Of a stretch of DNA of 64,000 nucleotides, positions 53,706 through 62,696 are shown piece after piece. Source of the DNA: Halomonas sp. NO4. Lineage in GTDB: Bacteria; Pseudomonadota; Gammaproteobacteria; Pseudomonadales; Halomonadaceae. The stretch is from the NCBI RefSeq assembly GCF_010994375.1, contig NZ_WHMA01000008.1, forward strand, positions 1-64,000, read 5' to 3'. Under the pieces are notes generated by a model. That model was given only the letters and a program-made list of their open reading frames with translations. It ran no database searches and had not been told where the DNA came from. A program made the position numbers and the translations under genes. Every line of letters begins with the position of its first letter. The first letter of the stretch is position 1.

Positions 53706-55245
53706 CCCATGCCCTCCTCTGACTCTCAACGGCGACCCCGTGAGCCTCGAGGAGGTGCTCGACGTAGCCGAAGGCAAGCGCCGTGTCAGGCTCTCGGCGG
53801 ATCCCGCTTTCCGCGAGCGTATCGCCCAGGGCAACGCTTTCCTCGAGACGCTGCTGAACGAGGATGGCGTCGTCTACGGGGTGACCACCGGCTACGGTGA
53901 CGCCTGCACCCGTGCCGTCCCCGTCGCGGACGTGGCCAGCCTGCCCCACCAGCTCTATACCTTCCACGGCTGTGGCCTGGGCCAAACCCTGTCCGTGGAA
54001 GCCGCCCGGGGGGTGGTGCTGGTACGCCTGGTATCACTATGCCGTGGTGTGTCGGGGGTCAGTCTTGAGCTACTCGAGCACCTGGTCTGGCTGCTCGAAC
54101 ACGATGTCCTGCCGGTCATTCCGGAGGAGGGCTCGGTGGGGGCCAGCGGGGACCTGACACCGCTCTCCTACCTGGCCGCGGTACTCTGCGGCGAGCGCGA
54201 AGTGCTCGACAACGGCCGCCGGCGACCGGCTGCCGAGGCGCTGGCCGAACGTGGCCTCACTCCCTATCGGCTCAAGCCCAAGGAGGGGCTGGCGCTGATG
54301 AACGGCACGGCGGTGATGACCGCACTCGGCGTCTTCGCCTATGCCCGCTGTGCCTATCTCGCGCGCCTGGCCACTCGCATCACCGCACTTTCGGTACATG
54401 CCCTCGCGGGCAACCCCTACCACTTCGATGCCGACCTGTTTGCCGCCAAGCCCCATCCCGGCCAGGGCCAGGTGGCCGCCCGCCTGCGCGAGGATTTGCA
54501 TGCGCCGACTACACCGCGCAACTCACCGCGTCTGCAGGACCGCTACTCCACCCGCTGCGCTCCCCATGTCATCGGTGTCGCGGAAGATGCCTTGCCCTGG
54601 TGGCGACAATTTCTCGAGAACGAGCTCAACAGCGCCAATGACAATCCTCTAGTCGATGCCGAGGGCGGCAAGGTGATGCACGGCGGTCACTTCTACGGCG
54701 GGCACGTGGCCTTTGTCATGGACAGCCTCAAGCAGGTGGCTGCCAACCTCGCCGATCTGCTCGACCGTCAGCTCGCCCTGCTCGTGGATGTCCGCTACAA
54801 CCACGGACTGCCCAGTAACCTGAGCGGTGCGACGCCCGAACGCTTACCCCTTAATCATGGCTACAAGGCGGTGCAGATTGCGGCCTCGGCCTGGACCGCC
54901 GAAGCGCTGAAGCTGACCATGCCCGCCAGTGTCTTCTCGCGCTCCACCGAATGCCACAACCAGGACAAGGTCAGCATGGGCACGATCGCCGCCCGGGATG
55001 CCCTGCGCGTATTGACCCTGGTGGAACAGGTGGCCGCTGCGACCCTGCATGCCGCCTGCCAGGGGGTCGAGCAGCGCAGCCGACAGCCCAACACGCCCCC
55101 GCTACCCGAGAGGCTGGCGGGCTTCCTTGACGAGTGTCGACGAGATATCGCCCCGCTCGAGGAGGATCGTGCCCTGGACAGTGACCTTAATCACCTCTGT
55201 GAGTTGATTCGTGACCGCCGTTGGAGCCTGTATGACGCCGGATGA
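53689..55245 (+). CDS. Aromatic amino-acid ammonia-lyase (HAL/TAL/PAL family, APE cluster)
   Basis: 518 residues with the MIO-forming Ala152-Ser153-Gly154 in SVGASGDLTPLSYL and catalytic Tyr in VYGVTTGYGD. The selectivity doublet, aligned by eye with Ser-His of HAL, reads Phe-His (TFHGCGLG), so it is probably not a histidine lyase; tyrosine, giving 4-coumarate as aryl starter, is the likelier substrate given the cluster. No hut genes are nearby. The ATG at 53689 overlaps the upstream gene by 17 bases. Confidence 0.85.
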   Translation: MTIPSDPCPPLTLNGDPVSLEEVLDVAEGKRRVRLSADPAFRERIAQGNAFLETLLNEDGVVYGVTTGYGDACTRAVPVADVASLPHQLYTFHGCGLGQTLSVEAARGVVLVRLVSLCRGVSGVSLELLEHLVWLLEHDVLPVIPEEGSVGASGDLTPLSYLAAVLCGEREVLDNGRRRPAAEALAERGLTPYRLKPKEGLALMNGTAVMTALGVFAYARCAYLARLATRITALSVHALAGNPYHFDADLFAAKPHPGQGQVAARLREDLHAPTTPRNSPRLQDRYSTRCAPHVIGVAEDALPWWRQFLENELNSANDNPLVDAEGGKVMHGGHFYGGHVAFVMDSLKQVAANLADLLDRQLALLVDVRYNHGLPSNLSGATPERLPLNHGYKAVQIAASAWTAEALKLTMPASVFSRSTECHNQDKVSMGTIAARDALRVLTLVEQVAAATLHAACQGVEQRSRQPNTPPLPERLAGFLDECRRDIAPLEEDRALDSDLNHLCELIRDRRWSLYDAG

Positions 55246-55672
55246 TCGCCCCTTGCCCCGGGCCGAGGTCGAGCTGGAAATTCCCTTCCATGACGTAGAC
55301 ATGATGCAGGTAGCCTGGCACGGCCACTATGTACGCTACCTGGAGGTTGCGCGCTGTCAACTACTCGATGCCATTGACTACAACTACCCGCAGATGGGCG
55401 AATCTGGCTTCGCCTGGCCGGTGATTGACCTGCGGTTGCGCTATGCCGCTCCCGCTCTCTTCGCCCAACGGATCGCCATCGAGGCCCGCCTCAGTGAATG
55501 GGAGCATCGCCTCAAGGTCGATTACACCATCCGCGACGCCGACACGCGCAAGCGCTTGACCCGGGCCTGGAGCATCCAGGTTGCCGTGGGACTCGATGAT
55601 GGGGAGATGCGCTTGGCGTCACCACCAGCCTTCGTCGAACGCCTTGTCGCTTGGCAGGAGGCCAACACGTGA
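55232..55672 (+). CDS. Acyl-CoA/ACP thioesterase, 4HBT hotdog family (APE cluster)
   Basis: 146 residues. FHDVDMMQVAWHGHYVRYLEVAR carries the 4-hydroxybenzoyl-CoA thioesterase-type Asp and the helix (residues about 20-42, quoted in part here). It may release a finished or stalled polyene chain. The ATG at 55232 has GGAG 7 nt upstream. GTGA overlap with the next gene. Confidence 0.88.
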   Translation: MTPDDRPLPRAEVELEIPFHDVDMMQVAWHGHYVRYLEVARCQLLDAIDYNYPQMGESGFAWPVIDLRLRYAAPALFAQRIAIEARLSEWEHRLKVDYTIRDADTRKRLTRAWSIQVAVGLDDGEMRLASPPAFVERLVAWQEANT

Positions 55673-56223
55673 CCCGCTGCCTTCTCGTTATCTTCCTGTT
55701 GGCACTGCCTGTGGTGAGCAAGGCCGCAGAAACGGTTGATCCCCATAATCTCGAAGAACAGTTGCGCGAGCATGCACCTGAGTGCGGGCGCTTCGCCCAG
55801 CACCGTTGGATGGCCGATATGGAGCTCGGCCTCGACAGTGAAGGCCACTTCCAGCGCCAGGGGGATGCCTTGGTCTGGTCAACTCTCTCTCCGGTGGCTG
55901 ACCGGCTTCACCTCTCTCTCGACAACCCCGACCTGCCCGTGGGACTCAAAGCCATGCTGCCGATTCTCACCGGGCTGCTGGAAGGCGACTGGGCGAGTCT
56001 GGGCACTCTCTTCAGGGTACAGTTGAAAGGTGAGTTGAGCGCATGGCAGGCCCAACTTACCCCCACCGATGTCAACGTCGCCGAACGCATCGAGGAAGCC
56101 AGTGCCAGCGGCGGGGATCTCGTCGAGCACCTGGCGCTGGACTTCACCAACGGCGACCGTCTGACACTGACGCTGATGCCCACCGACTGCCAGGTACTGG
56201 ATGCCGAGGAGTCCGGCGTATGA
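55669..56223 (+). CDS. LolA-like outer-membrane lipid carrier (APE cluster)
   Basis: 184 residues from a GTG start overlapping the thioesterase stop; signal peptide to about residue 19 (VVSKA). Beta-rich periplasmic protein of the LolA-related type found in APE clusters, probably ferrying the aryl polyene lipid to the outer membrane. Overlaps the exporter start (ATGA). Confidence 0.8.
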   Translation: MTRCLLVIFLLALPVVSKAAETVDPHNLEEQLREHAPECGRFAQHRWMADMELGLDSEGHFQRQGDALVWSTLSPVADRLHLSLDNPDLPVGLKAMLPILTGLLEGDWASLGTLFRVQLKGELSAWQAQLTPTDVNVAERIEEASASGGDLVEHLALDFTNGDRLTLTLMPTDCQVLDAEESGV

Positions 56224-58505
56224 AGGACCGGCGGGCTAGAGTCGCTGCACTGGCCTGGGGCTTGGCGTTGGTAGCCTGTGCGCTGCTACTGAGTGCCCAG
56301 CTCCTGCGTGACGCCCCGTTGGATACCCGACTCACGGCGCTGCTCCCCGAGACCCCTCGCACGGCGCTACTCGAGCGGGCCGAGGAGAACCTCGACAGCA
56401 CTGTTGAATCCCAGGTGCTGCTGCTACTGTCTGGGCCGGATGCCGTCGCTAGCCTCACCGACCTGAAGCAACGACTGCAAGCCTCGGGCAGCATTGCTGC
56501 CTTTGCCAGCGACAACCCACCACGTCCCGACCAAACGCTGGCCCCCTATCGCTACCGCCTGTTGGCGGCCCCCATGGTCGAGGCCACTGCCGAGGCATGG
56601 CAGGCGCGTGGATTGTCGCGACTCTTCACCCCCGGCATCGATGCCGAACTACGCGACGACCCTTTCGGGTTGCTCGATGCCTGGATAGCGCATCGTTTCG
56701 CCGGACCAGTGACTTGGCGTGATGGCATGCCCGTTGTAAGCCGGGACGGACAGCGTTGGGTGCTGATGAGCGCCACCCTGGCCGGCAGCCCGTATGACAT
56801 GGCCCGTCAGCGCCCGCTGGTCAAAGCCATCGCTGATTTCGAACAGGCCCATCCCGAACTGGAAGTCCTCCGCGCGGGCCTGGTCTTTCACGCGGCGGCC
56901 GGCACCCGCCAGGCGAAGCGCGAAATCACCACCATCGGCCTTGGCTCGCTGGTCGGTATACTGTTTCTGCTGGCCTGGGTTTTTCGACGGCCCGCTGTAT
57001 TGGCCAGCCTGCTGCTGCCCGTCGCCGCGGGTGTGCTGTTCGCCCTGCCGCTGACCTGGACTCTATTCGGAACGCTCAACCTGCTGACCCTGGCTTTTGG
57101 TGCGAGCCTGATAGGTCTCGCCGTGGACTATGCCCTGCACCTGCAGTGCGCCCGCGCTTTACACCCCTGCTACGCCCTCTCACGGCTGTGGCCGGGGCTG
57201 GCTCTGGGACTCATCTCGAGTCTGACCGCCTATCTGATACAGCTGGCCACCCCCTTGCCCGGGCTACGCCAGATGGCCACCTTCACCGCTCTGGGATTGC
57301 TCGGTGCCTGGCTGACCGTCCGCCTGTGGCTGCCGCTGTTGCCGCTTAGCCCACACCCCGCCACTTTGGCAGTCGCCGAACGGCTTAACCACATCCGTCT
57401 GCAATCAAAGGCCGCCGGTCCTTGGTTAGTGCTGACCGCACTTGGCCTGATCGCACTCGGCCTGGCCTTGACCACCCTGTCAGCGGAGGACGACCTGCGC
57501 CAGCTCAACCCGTCGCCTCCCGATCTGGTACGAGAGCAGCAGCAAGTCCAGGCATTGCTTGAGCGAACCACTGGTCAGCACTATCTAGTGGTTACCGACA
57601 CGACCGAGGAGCGACTGCTGGAGCGTCTTGAAGGACTTGATGCCCCGCTGTCTCGACTGGTTAGCGATGGGCATCTGTCTAGCTACCATCACCTCGCCCA
57701 AGCCGTACCTTCGGCCGCCACCCAGAACCGCAACCTGGCACGTGTTCGCCAGCGATACACTGAGGCCCTCCCCGGTTTGCTTGATGCGGCCCAGCTCCCC
57801 AGCAACCTGAGCGAGACACTCCAGGCACCTTTGATCTCGCCGCCGATGCTCACCCCTGAAACTTGGCTAAAGTCTTTGGCCGGTAACGCCGATAGAGCGC
57901 TGTGGCTCGGGGACGCCAACGTCCCGGCGGCCCTGGTACAGCTCGAGGGTGTTGATGCTTCCGCTCAACGAGCCCTTACCCAGCTGGCCGCTGGTAGTTC
58001 CGAGCTCCACTACCGAGACCGTGTGGGTGAGCTCACGGCCCAGCTCGCCCAGCTGCGCGAGCAGATCACTCGGTGGCTGGGGCTGGCTCTGCTGGCACTG
58101 ATCGGGCTCTTCGGCTGGCGCTATCGGCGCCGGGCCTGGAGAGTGCTGCTGCCCCCGGTGGGTGCCGTGCTCCTGACGCTGGGGCTCTTCGCCGTCCTGG
58201 GCATCGGGGTAACGCTGTTCCACGTGCTGGGCCTGCTACTGGTGCTGGGTATCGGCCTGGATGCCGGCATTTTCAGCACGGAACACCCCGAGGATCCCGC
58301 GGCATGGCTAGCGATCAGTCTGTCCTGCGCCTCGAGCTTGCTGGCCTTCGGGCTATTGGCCCTTAGTGCCACCCCGGCGCTACACCAGTTGGGCCTGACC
58401 TGCCTGGCCGGACTCGTCGCCACCTGGGCGCTAGTGCCCTTTGCCCGGGCAACGGGTAGTCCCGATACATACCAAAAGGAGCAAGCCTCACATGGAGAAG
58501 TGTGA
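56220..58505 (+). CDS. MMPL/RND-family exporter (APE cluster)
   Basis: 761-residue inner-membrane transporter: two repeats of one helix, a large periplasmic domain and about five helices (helices near residues 9-28, 245-360; then 420-440, 610-740). GASLIGLAVDYALHLQ and LLVLGIGLDAGIFST are the paired MMPL helix-4 motifs with buried Asp. Likely extracts the polyene lipid from the inner membrane and hands it to the LolA-like carrier. Confidence 0.88.
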   Translation: MKDRRARVAALAWGLALVACALLLSAQLLRDAPLDTRLTALLPETPRTALLERAEENLDSTVESQVLLLLSGPDAVASLTDLKQRLQASGSIAAFASDNPPRPDQTLAPYRYRLLAAPMVEATAEAWQARGLSRLFTPGIDAELRDDPFGLLDAWIAHRFAGPVTWRDGMPVVSRDGQRWVLMSATLAGSPYDMARQRPLVKAIADFEQAHPELEVLRAGLVFHAAAGTRQAKREITTIGLGSLVGILFLLAWVFRRPAVLASLLLPVAAGVLFALPLTWTLFGTLNLLTLAFGASLIGLAVDYALHLQCARALHPCYALSRLWPGLALGLISSLTAYLIQLATPLPGLRQMATFTALGLLGAWLTVRLWLPLLPLSPHPATLAVAERLNHIRLQSKAAGPWLVLTALGLIALGLALTTLSAEDDLRQLNPSPPDLVREQQQVQALLERTTGQHYLVVTDTTEERLLERLEGLDAPLSRLVSDGHLSSYHHLAQAVPSAATQNRNLARVRQRYTEALPGLLDAAQLPSNLSETLQAPLISPPMLTPETWLKSLAGNADRALWLGDANVPAALVQLEGVDASAQRALTQLAAGSSELHYRDRVGELTAQLAQLREQITRWLGLALLALIGLFGWRYRRRAWRVLLPPVGAVLLTLGLFAVLGIGVTLFHVLGLLLVLGIGLDAGIFSTEHPEDPAAWLAISLSCASSLLAFGLLALSATPALHQLGLTCLAGLVATWALVPFARATGSPDTYQKEQASHGEV

Positions 58506-59754
58506 AACCACCGATGTCGCGATCATCGGCGCTGGACCGGCCGGCGCCGCGGCTGCCGCCTGGCTGGCCCAACGAGGGTATGGAGTCCGAGTCCTGGAGC
58601 GCCAGCACTTCCCGCGTTTCTCCATCGGCGAGAGCCTGTTGCCCCAGTGCATGGTGCACCTCGAAACCTGTGGGCTGCTGGAAGCAGCCCAGGCTGGCGA
58701 CTACCAGCCCAAAAACGGTGCCGCCTTCTGTTGGCGAGGCTCGGAGTCCGCCATCGATTTTCGCCACAAGTTCAGCCCCGGGCCCGGTACTACCTGGCAG
58801 GTTGAGCGGGCCGATTTCGATCATCGCCTTATCGAGGCGGCCAGTCAGGCCGGTGCCGAGGTCACTCACGGGGTAGAAGTCACTGACTTTACGGCGGATA
58901 GGGAGTCACCCCGACTGACTCTGCAGGACGAGTCCGGCACCATGCAGCATCTCAATGCCCGATTCGTTCTCGACGCCAGCGGCTATGGTCGCGTGCTGGC
59001 CAGGCTGACGGGGCTCGACCGCCCCTCGACCCTAGCCAATCGCAGCGCCTTGTTCACTCATGTCGAAGACCGTATCCGTTGCCCGGACCATGATCGCGAG
59101 AAGATCCTGATCGGCATCCACCCTCGGCACTCCGGTATCTGGTACTGGCTGATTCCCTTTCGCCATGGACGCACCTCGGTGGGAGTCGTGGCCGAGCCCG
59201 CCATTCTCGAAGCGGCCGGAAGCGACGACCCGACGCGCCTCTGGTCATTGATTGGCGAAGAGCCGCGCTTCGCCGAGTTGCTCGAGAACGCCGAGGCAGT
59301 GCGCGATATCGCTCGGTTACAGAGCTACTCCGCCGATATCAAGCGACTGCACGGACCGGGCTTTGCGGTCCTCGGCAACGCTGGCGAATTCCTCGACCCG
59401 GTCTTCTCTTCTGGGGTGACCATCGCCCTGGACTCGGCGGTGCGTGCGGCACCCTTGGTCGCCCGGCAGCTCGAGGGGCATACCGTTGACTGGGCGGCTG
59501 AGTTCGAGGCTCCGCTACGTCGCGGTGTGGCCACTTTCCGGGATTTCGTGGATGCCTGGTACGACGGCCGACTGCCACGCATCATTTTCCATGACCAGCA
59601 GTCCCCTCGGCTGCGCGGCATGATTGGTTCGGTACTGGCAGGCTACGCCTGGGATACCGATAACCCCTTCGTCGCCGCCAGCCGCCGACGGCTCGATCGC
59701 TTGGCTGAGTCTTGTGCCATAGAAGCCTCGCCCGACAAGGCCACGGTGACATGA
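58492..59754 (+). CDS. Flavin-dependent halogenase-like oxidoreductase (APE cluster)
   Basis: 420 residues. FAD motif IIGAGPAGAAAA (11-22); a candidate catalytic Lys74 in QPKNGAAFCW, as KxGA in phenol/pyrrole halogenases; W-x-W-x-I-P (WYWLIP, 217-222), the halogenase signature; GNAGEFLDPVFSSG FAD-binding segment. Xanthomonadins, related pigments, are brominated, so halogenation of the aryl ring is plausible. It could instead be a monooxygenase. The ATG at 58492 overlaps the exporter by 14 bases. Confidence 0.82.
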   Translation: MEKCETTDVAIIGAGPAGAAAAAWLAQRGYGVRVLERQHFPRFSIGESLLPQCMVHLETCGLLEAAQAGDYQPKNGAAFCWRGSESAIDFRHKFSPGPGTTWQVERADFDHRLIEAASQAGAEVTHGVEVTDFTADRESPRLTLQDESGTMQHLNARFVLDASGYGRVLARLTGLDRPSTLANRSALFTHVEDRIRCPDHDREKILIGIHPRHSGIWYWLIPFRHGRTSVGVVAEPAILEAAGSDDPTRLWSLIGEEPRFAELLENAEAVRDIARLQSYSADIKRLHGPGFAVLGNAGEFLDPVFSSGVTIALDSAVRAAPLVARQLEGHTVDWAAEFEAPLRRGVATFRDFVDAWYDGRLPRIIFHDQQSPRLRGMIGSVLAGYAWDTDNPFVAASRRRLDRLAESCAIEASPDKATVT

Positions 59755-60329
59755 GAGCGCGGAGCCCGAGGAGATCCCGATGGGTCAGGGCCATATCGGC
59801 TATCCTGGCGCTGAGCTGGCTGACGGCCTGCGCGATGCAGCCGCCCTCGCCGCCTGTACCAGCGCTGGAAGCGCTGCCCAGCGCCGCGCCCTCCGTTCAG
59901 CGATTGACCTTCATTCACGGAGAGGAGCGTCGGGTGCTGATCGGCATGCTGCGCCACGACCGCGACAGCCTGAGGCTGGCGCTGCTCAGCCCTCAAGGGC
60001 AACGGCTTCTTACCTTGGTTCGCGACCAGGAAGGGATTCGCTTCCTTCCCGGAGCGGCTTTCGAGCCACCCTTTACCGCCGAGTGGCTGGCCAGCCGCCT
60101 GAGCTGGAGCCTTTGGCCTGCCGAACACCTTCGTGACGCCTTCGATGGCAGCGACTGGACGCTGGAGGCCACGGGCAACGAGCGCTGGATCCGGCACCGC
60201 GGTCGGCTCGTTGCCCAGCTTGTCGGTGGCCCCGAATGCCGTATCATCCACGACCTCGAAGGCGGCTACCGACTCGCTATCACCGCTGCCGACCACGACC
60301 GAGCCGAGGCCCCATGTCGCGTCCCGTAA
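59751..60329 (+). CDS. DUF3261-type lipoprotein (APE cluster)
   Basis: 192 residues; a twin-basic N-terminus then hydrophobic AISAILALSWLTAC with lipobox LTAC (Cys about 27). LolB-like beta-rich body (RLTFIHGEERRVLIGMLRHD). Probably an outer-membrane receptor for the polyene lipid, working with the LolA-like carrier. ATGA overlap with the halogenase-like gene; overlaps the KS by 16 bases. Confidence 0.82.
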   Translation: MRARSPRRSRWVRAISAILALSWLTACAMQPPSPPVPALEALPSAAPSVQRLTFIHGEERRVLIGMLRHDRDSLRLALLSPQGQRLLTLVRDQEGIRFLPGAAFEPPFTAEWLASRLSWSLWPAEHLRDAFDGSDWTLEATGNERWIRHRGRLVAQLVGGPECRIIHDLEGGYRLAITAADHDRAEAPCRVP

Positions 60330-61504
60330 GCCCGCAGTCAGCGCCTGCCTGTCGCCTGCATCGCCCCGCGGTGGTCTGTTCTCTGGGCAATGATCCGGCA
60401 ACGATCGCTGCCGGGCTGTTCGTTGGGCAGCGCGGCCTGGAAATCAGCGATGCTTTCACCCCCGGCAGACTCCTACCATTGGGGCGTGTCACTGCATTGC
60501 TGCCAGATGATAGCGATTGGCCTGCTGTACACCGCTCACGCAATAACCGTCTGCTGGCCGCCGCTCTGGAGCAGCTCATGCCGACTCTGGAGGCCTTCCA
60601 GGGTCGACATCCCGACGCTCGTATCGGTGTGGTGCTAGGCACCAGCACCTCGGGCATCGGTGAGACGGAAACCGCTCAGGCTACCCGCCGCCAACACGGC
60701 GACTGGCCCAGGGATTTTCACTACCAGCGCCATGAAATCGGTGCTCCCTCCTGCTTCGTCGCCGAGCAGCTTGGTGTGACTGGCCCTGCCTACACCCTAT
60801 CCACGGCCTGCAGTTCCAGCGCCAAAGCACTTGCCAGCGCCCGACGACTGTTGGCCGCAGGGGCCTGCGACGCCGTAATCGCCGGTGGTGCCGACAGCCT
60901 CTGTCATCTGACGGTCAACGGTTTTGCTGCGCTGGAGGCTGTCAGCGACAGCCCCTGCCAGCCGTTCTCCACCACACGCAACGGCATCAACCTGGGGGAG
61001 GCCGCCGCCCTGTTCCTGGTGACACGGGAAGCGGGAGGTATTCAGCTGGCAGGGTACGGGGAGAGCAGCGACGCCCATCACATATCCGCGCCCCGGCCCG
61101 ATGGCGAAGGGGCCCGACACGCCATGCAGGGAGCGCTCGAGATGGCCGGAGTTGTACCATCGGCTATCGACTATCTCAACCTCCACGGGACGGCAACGGT
61201 GCAGAACGACAGCATGGAGGCCAGGGCCGTGTCAGCCCTGTTCGGCAACTCCCTGCCTTGCAGCTCGACCAAGGCCCTGACCGGTCACACCCTCGGGGCT
61301 TGTGGGGCGCTGGAAGCGGCCTTCTGCTGGATGGCTCTGGAGGCCGGCCGACTTCCGCCCCATGTCAATGACAACCGAGTCGACCCTGATCTGCCGGCAC
61401 TCGCCCTCACTACCGGAGGCCCTGCCAACCTCAAACGGGCACTCAGCAATGCCTTCGCCTTCGGCGGCAACAATATCGCCCTGCTGCTGGAAAAGATGTC
61501 ATGA
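60314..61504 (+). CDS. Beta-ketoacyl-ACP synthase, initiating/elongating KS 1 (APE cluster)
   Basis: 396-residue FabB/F-type KS with the triad Cys166 (STACSSS), His291 (NLHGTAT), His325 (LTGHTLGA). Shorter and less typical at the N-terminus than FabF. Together with the chain-length factor or the second KS it extends the polyene. The ATG at 60314 follows GAGG. Confidence 0.92.
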   Translation: MSRPVSPQSAPACRLHRPAVVCSLGNDPATIAAGLFVGQRGLEISDAFTPGRLLPLGRVTALLPDDSDWPAVHRSRNNRLLAAALEQLMPTLEAFQGRHPDARIGVVLGTSTSGIGETETAQATRRQHGDWPRDFHYQRHEIGAPSCFVAEQLGVTGPAYTLSTACSSSAKALASARRLLAAGACDAVIAGGADSLCHLTVNGFAALEAVSDSPCQPFSTTRNGINLGEAAALFLVTREAGGIQLAGYGESSDAHHISAPRPDGEGARHAMQGALEMAGVVPSAIDYLNLHGTATVQNDSMEARAVSALFGNSLPCSSTKALTGHTLGACGALEAAFCWMALEAGRLPPHVNDNRVDPDLPALALTTGGPANLKRALSNAFAFGGNNIALLLEKMS

Positions 61505-61974
61505 AAACAACACACCCTTCCATCGCCGCACTGGTTCCCCACCAGGATCCCATGTGCCTCCTCGACACCTTGCTCGAGGCCGGTGAGGAGTCTCTACTCG
61601 CCGAGGTGACGCCACGCTGTCAGAGCCTCTTCGCCGTCCCAGAAGGGATTCCAGCCTGGGTCGGGATCGAGTGGCTGGCCCAGGCCATTGCCGCCTGGTC
61701 TGGCCGGCGCGCACTGGCCAAGGGTGGCACGCCTCGCATCGGTTTTCTCCTCGGTAGCCGACATTACCACTGCGAAGTGGCACATTTCCCCTTCGATCGC
61801 CCGGTGCGTGTGGAAGTGACTCTCGACTATCTCGCTGGCAACGGTCTCGGGGCCTTTCGTGGACGCCTACTGGATACCGAGGAATACACTCTTGCCGAGG
61901 CCGCCCTCAGCGTCTACGAACCGGACAGCCCCGAGGCCATGGCCGCCATGTTGCAACAGGACTCCTCTTCATGA
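61501..61974 (+). CDS. 3-hydroxyacyl-ACP dehydratase (ApeP-type hotdog)
   Basis: 157 residues: LVPHQDPMCLLDTLLE (about 11-26) with the active-site His, GIEWLAQAIAAWSG (about 55-68) with the Glu/Asp-helix. Dehydrates the 3-hydroxy intermediate to give the conjugated trans double bonds; no enoyl reductase is encoded in the cluster, which is why double bonds accumulate. Overlaps both neighbours by 4 bases. Confidence 0.88.
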   Translation: MKTTHPSIAALVPHQDPMCLLDTLLEAGEESLLAEVTPRCQSLFAVPEGIPAWVGIEWLAQAIAAWSGRRALAKGGTPRIGFLLGSRHYHCEVAHFPFDRPVRVEVTLDYLAGNGLGAFRGRLLDTEEYTLAEAALSVYEPDSPEAMAAMLQQDSSS

Positions 61975-62696
61975 CCGATACGCTTCTCATCACAGGCTCA
62001 AGCCGCGGCATTGGCCGCGCCATTGCACTGCGACTGGCCCGTGACGGCTTCGATATCGTGCTGCATTGTCGGCAACGCCGCGATGCCGCCGAAGCCGTTG
62101 CCGACGAGATCCGCTCCCTGGGTCGGCAGGTGCGTATCCTGAGCTTTGATATCGCCGACCGTGAGGCCACCCGCCGCGCCCTGGAGGAGGATATCTTCGC
62201 CTACGGCGCTTACTACGGCGTGGTATGCAACGCCGGCATCACCGCCGACGGTGCCTTCCCGGCCCTCTCCGATGACGACTGGGACAGTGTCATCCATACC
62301 AACCTCGACGGCTTCTACAACGTGGTCAAACCGTTGACGATGCCAATGATTCGCCGCCGGGCCCCCGGCCGCGTCGTGGTCCTGTCGTCGGTCTCGGGCC
62401 TCATGGGCAATCGCGGCCAGGTCAACTACAGCGCCGCCAAGGCCGGCCTGATCGGTGCAGTCAAGGCCCTGGCAGTGGAACTGGCCAAACGCCGCATTAC
62501 CGTCAATTGCGTCGCACCGGGCCTGATCGACACCGACATGACCGAGGGCCTGGCCAGCGAGGAAGCCCTCAAGATGATTCCCATGCAGCGTACCGGCACC
62601 AGTGAGGAAGTCGCAGCCGCCGTAAGCTTCCTGTGTTCGCCAGATGCGGGCTATGTAACTCGCCAGGTAATTGCCGTGAATGGGGGAATGTGCTGA
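61971..62696 (+). CDS. 3-ketoacyl-ACP reductase, FabG-like (APE cluster)
   Basis: 241-residue SDR: TGSSRGIG (8-15), CNAGITADGAF, catalytic Ser (VLSSVSG), Tyr and Lys (YSAAKAG), C-terminal VIAVNGGMC. Reduces the ketoacyl intermediate with NADPH. Overlaps the second KS start by one base (TGATG). Confidence 0.94.
   Translation: MTDTLLITGSSRGIGRAIALRLARDGFDIVLHCRQRRDAAEAVADEIRSLGRQVRILSFDIADREATRRALEEDIFAYGAYYGVVCNAGITADGAFPALSDDDWDSVIHTNLDGFYNVVKPLTMPMIRRRAPGRVVVLSSVSGLMGNRGQVNYSAAKAGLIGAVKALAVELAKRRITVNCVAPGLIDTDMTEGLASEEALKMIPMQRTGTSEEVAAAVSFLCSPDAGYVTRQVIAVNGGMC

Noticed and set aside
53689-55245. Histidine ammonia-lyase (hutH) of histidine degradation
   Set aside because: No hutU/hutI neighbours; the gene is embedded by overlaps in the aryl-polyene operon and its selectivity residues differ from HutH.
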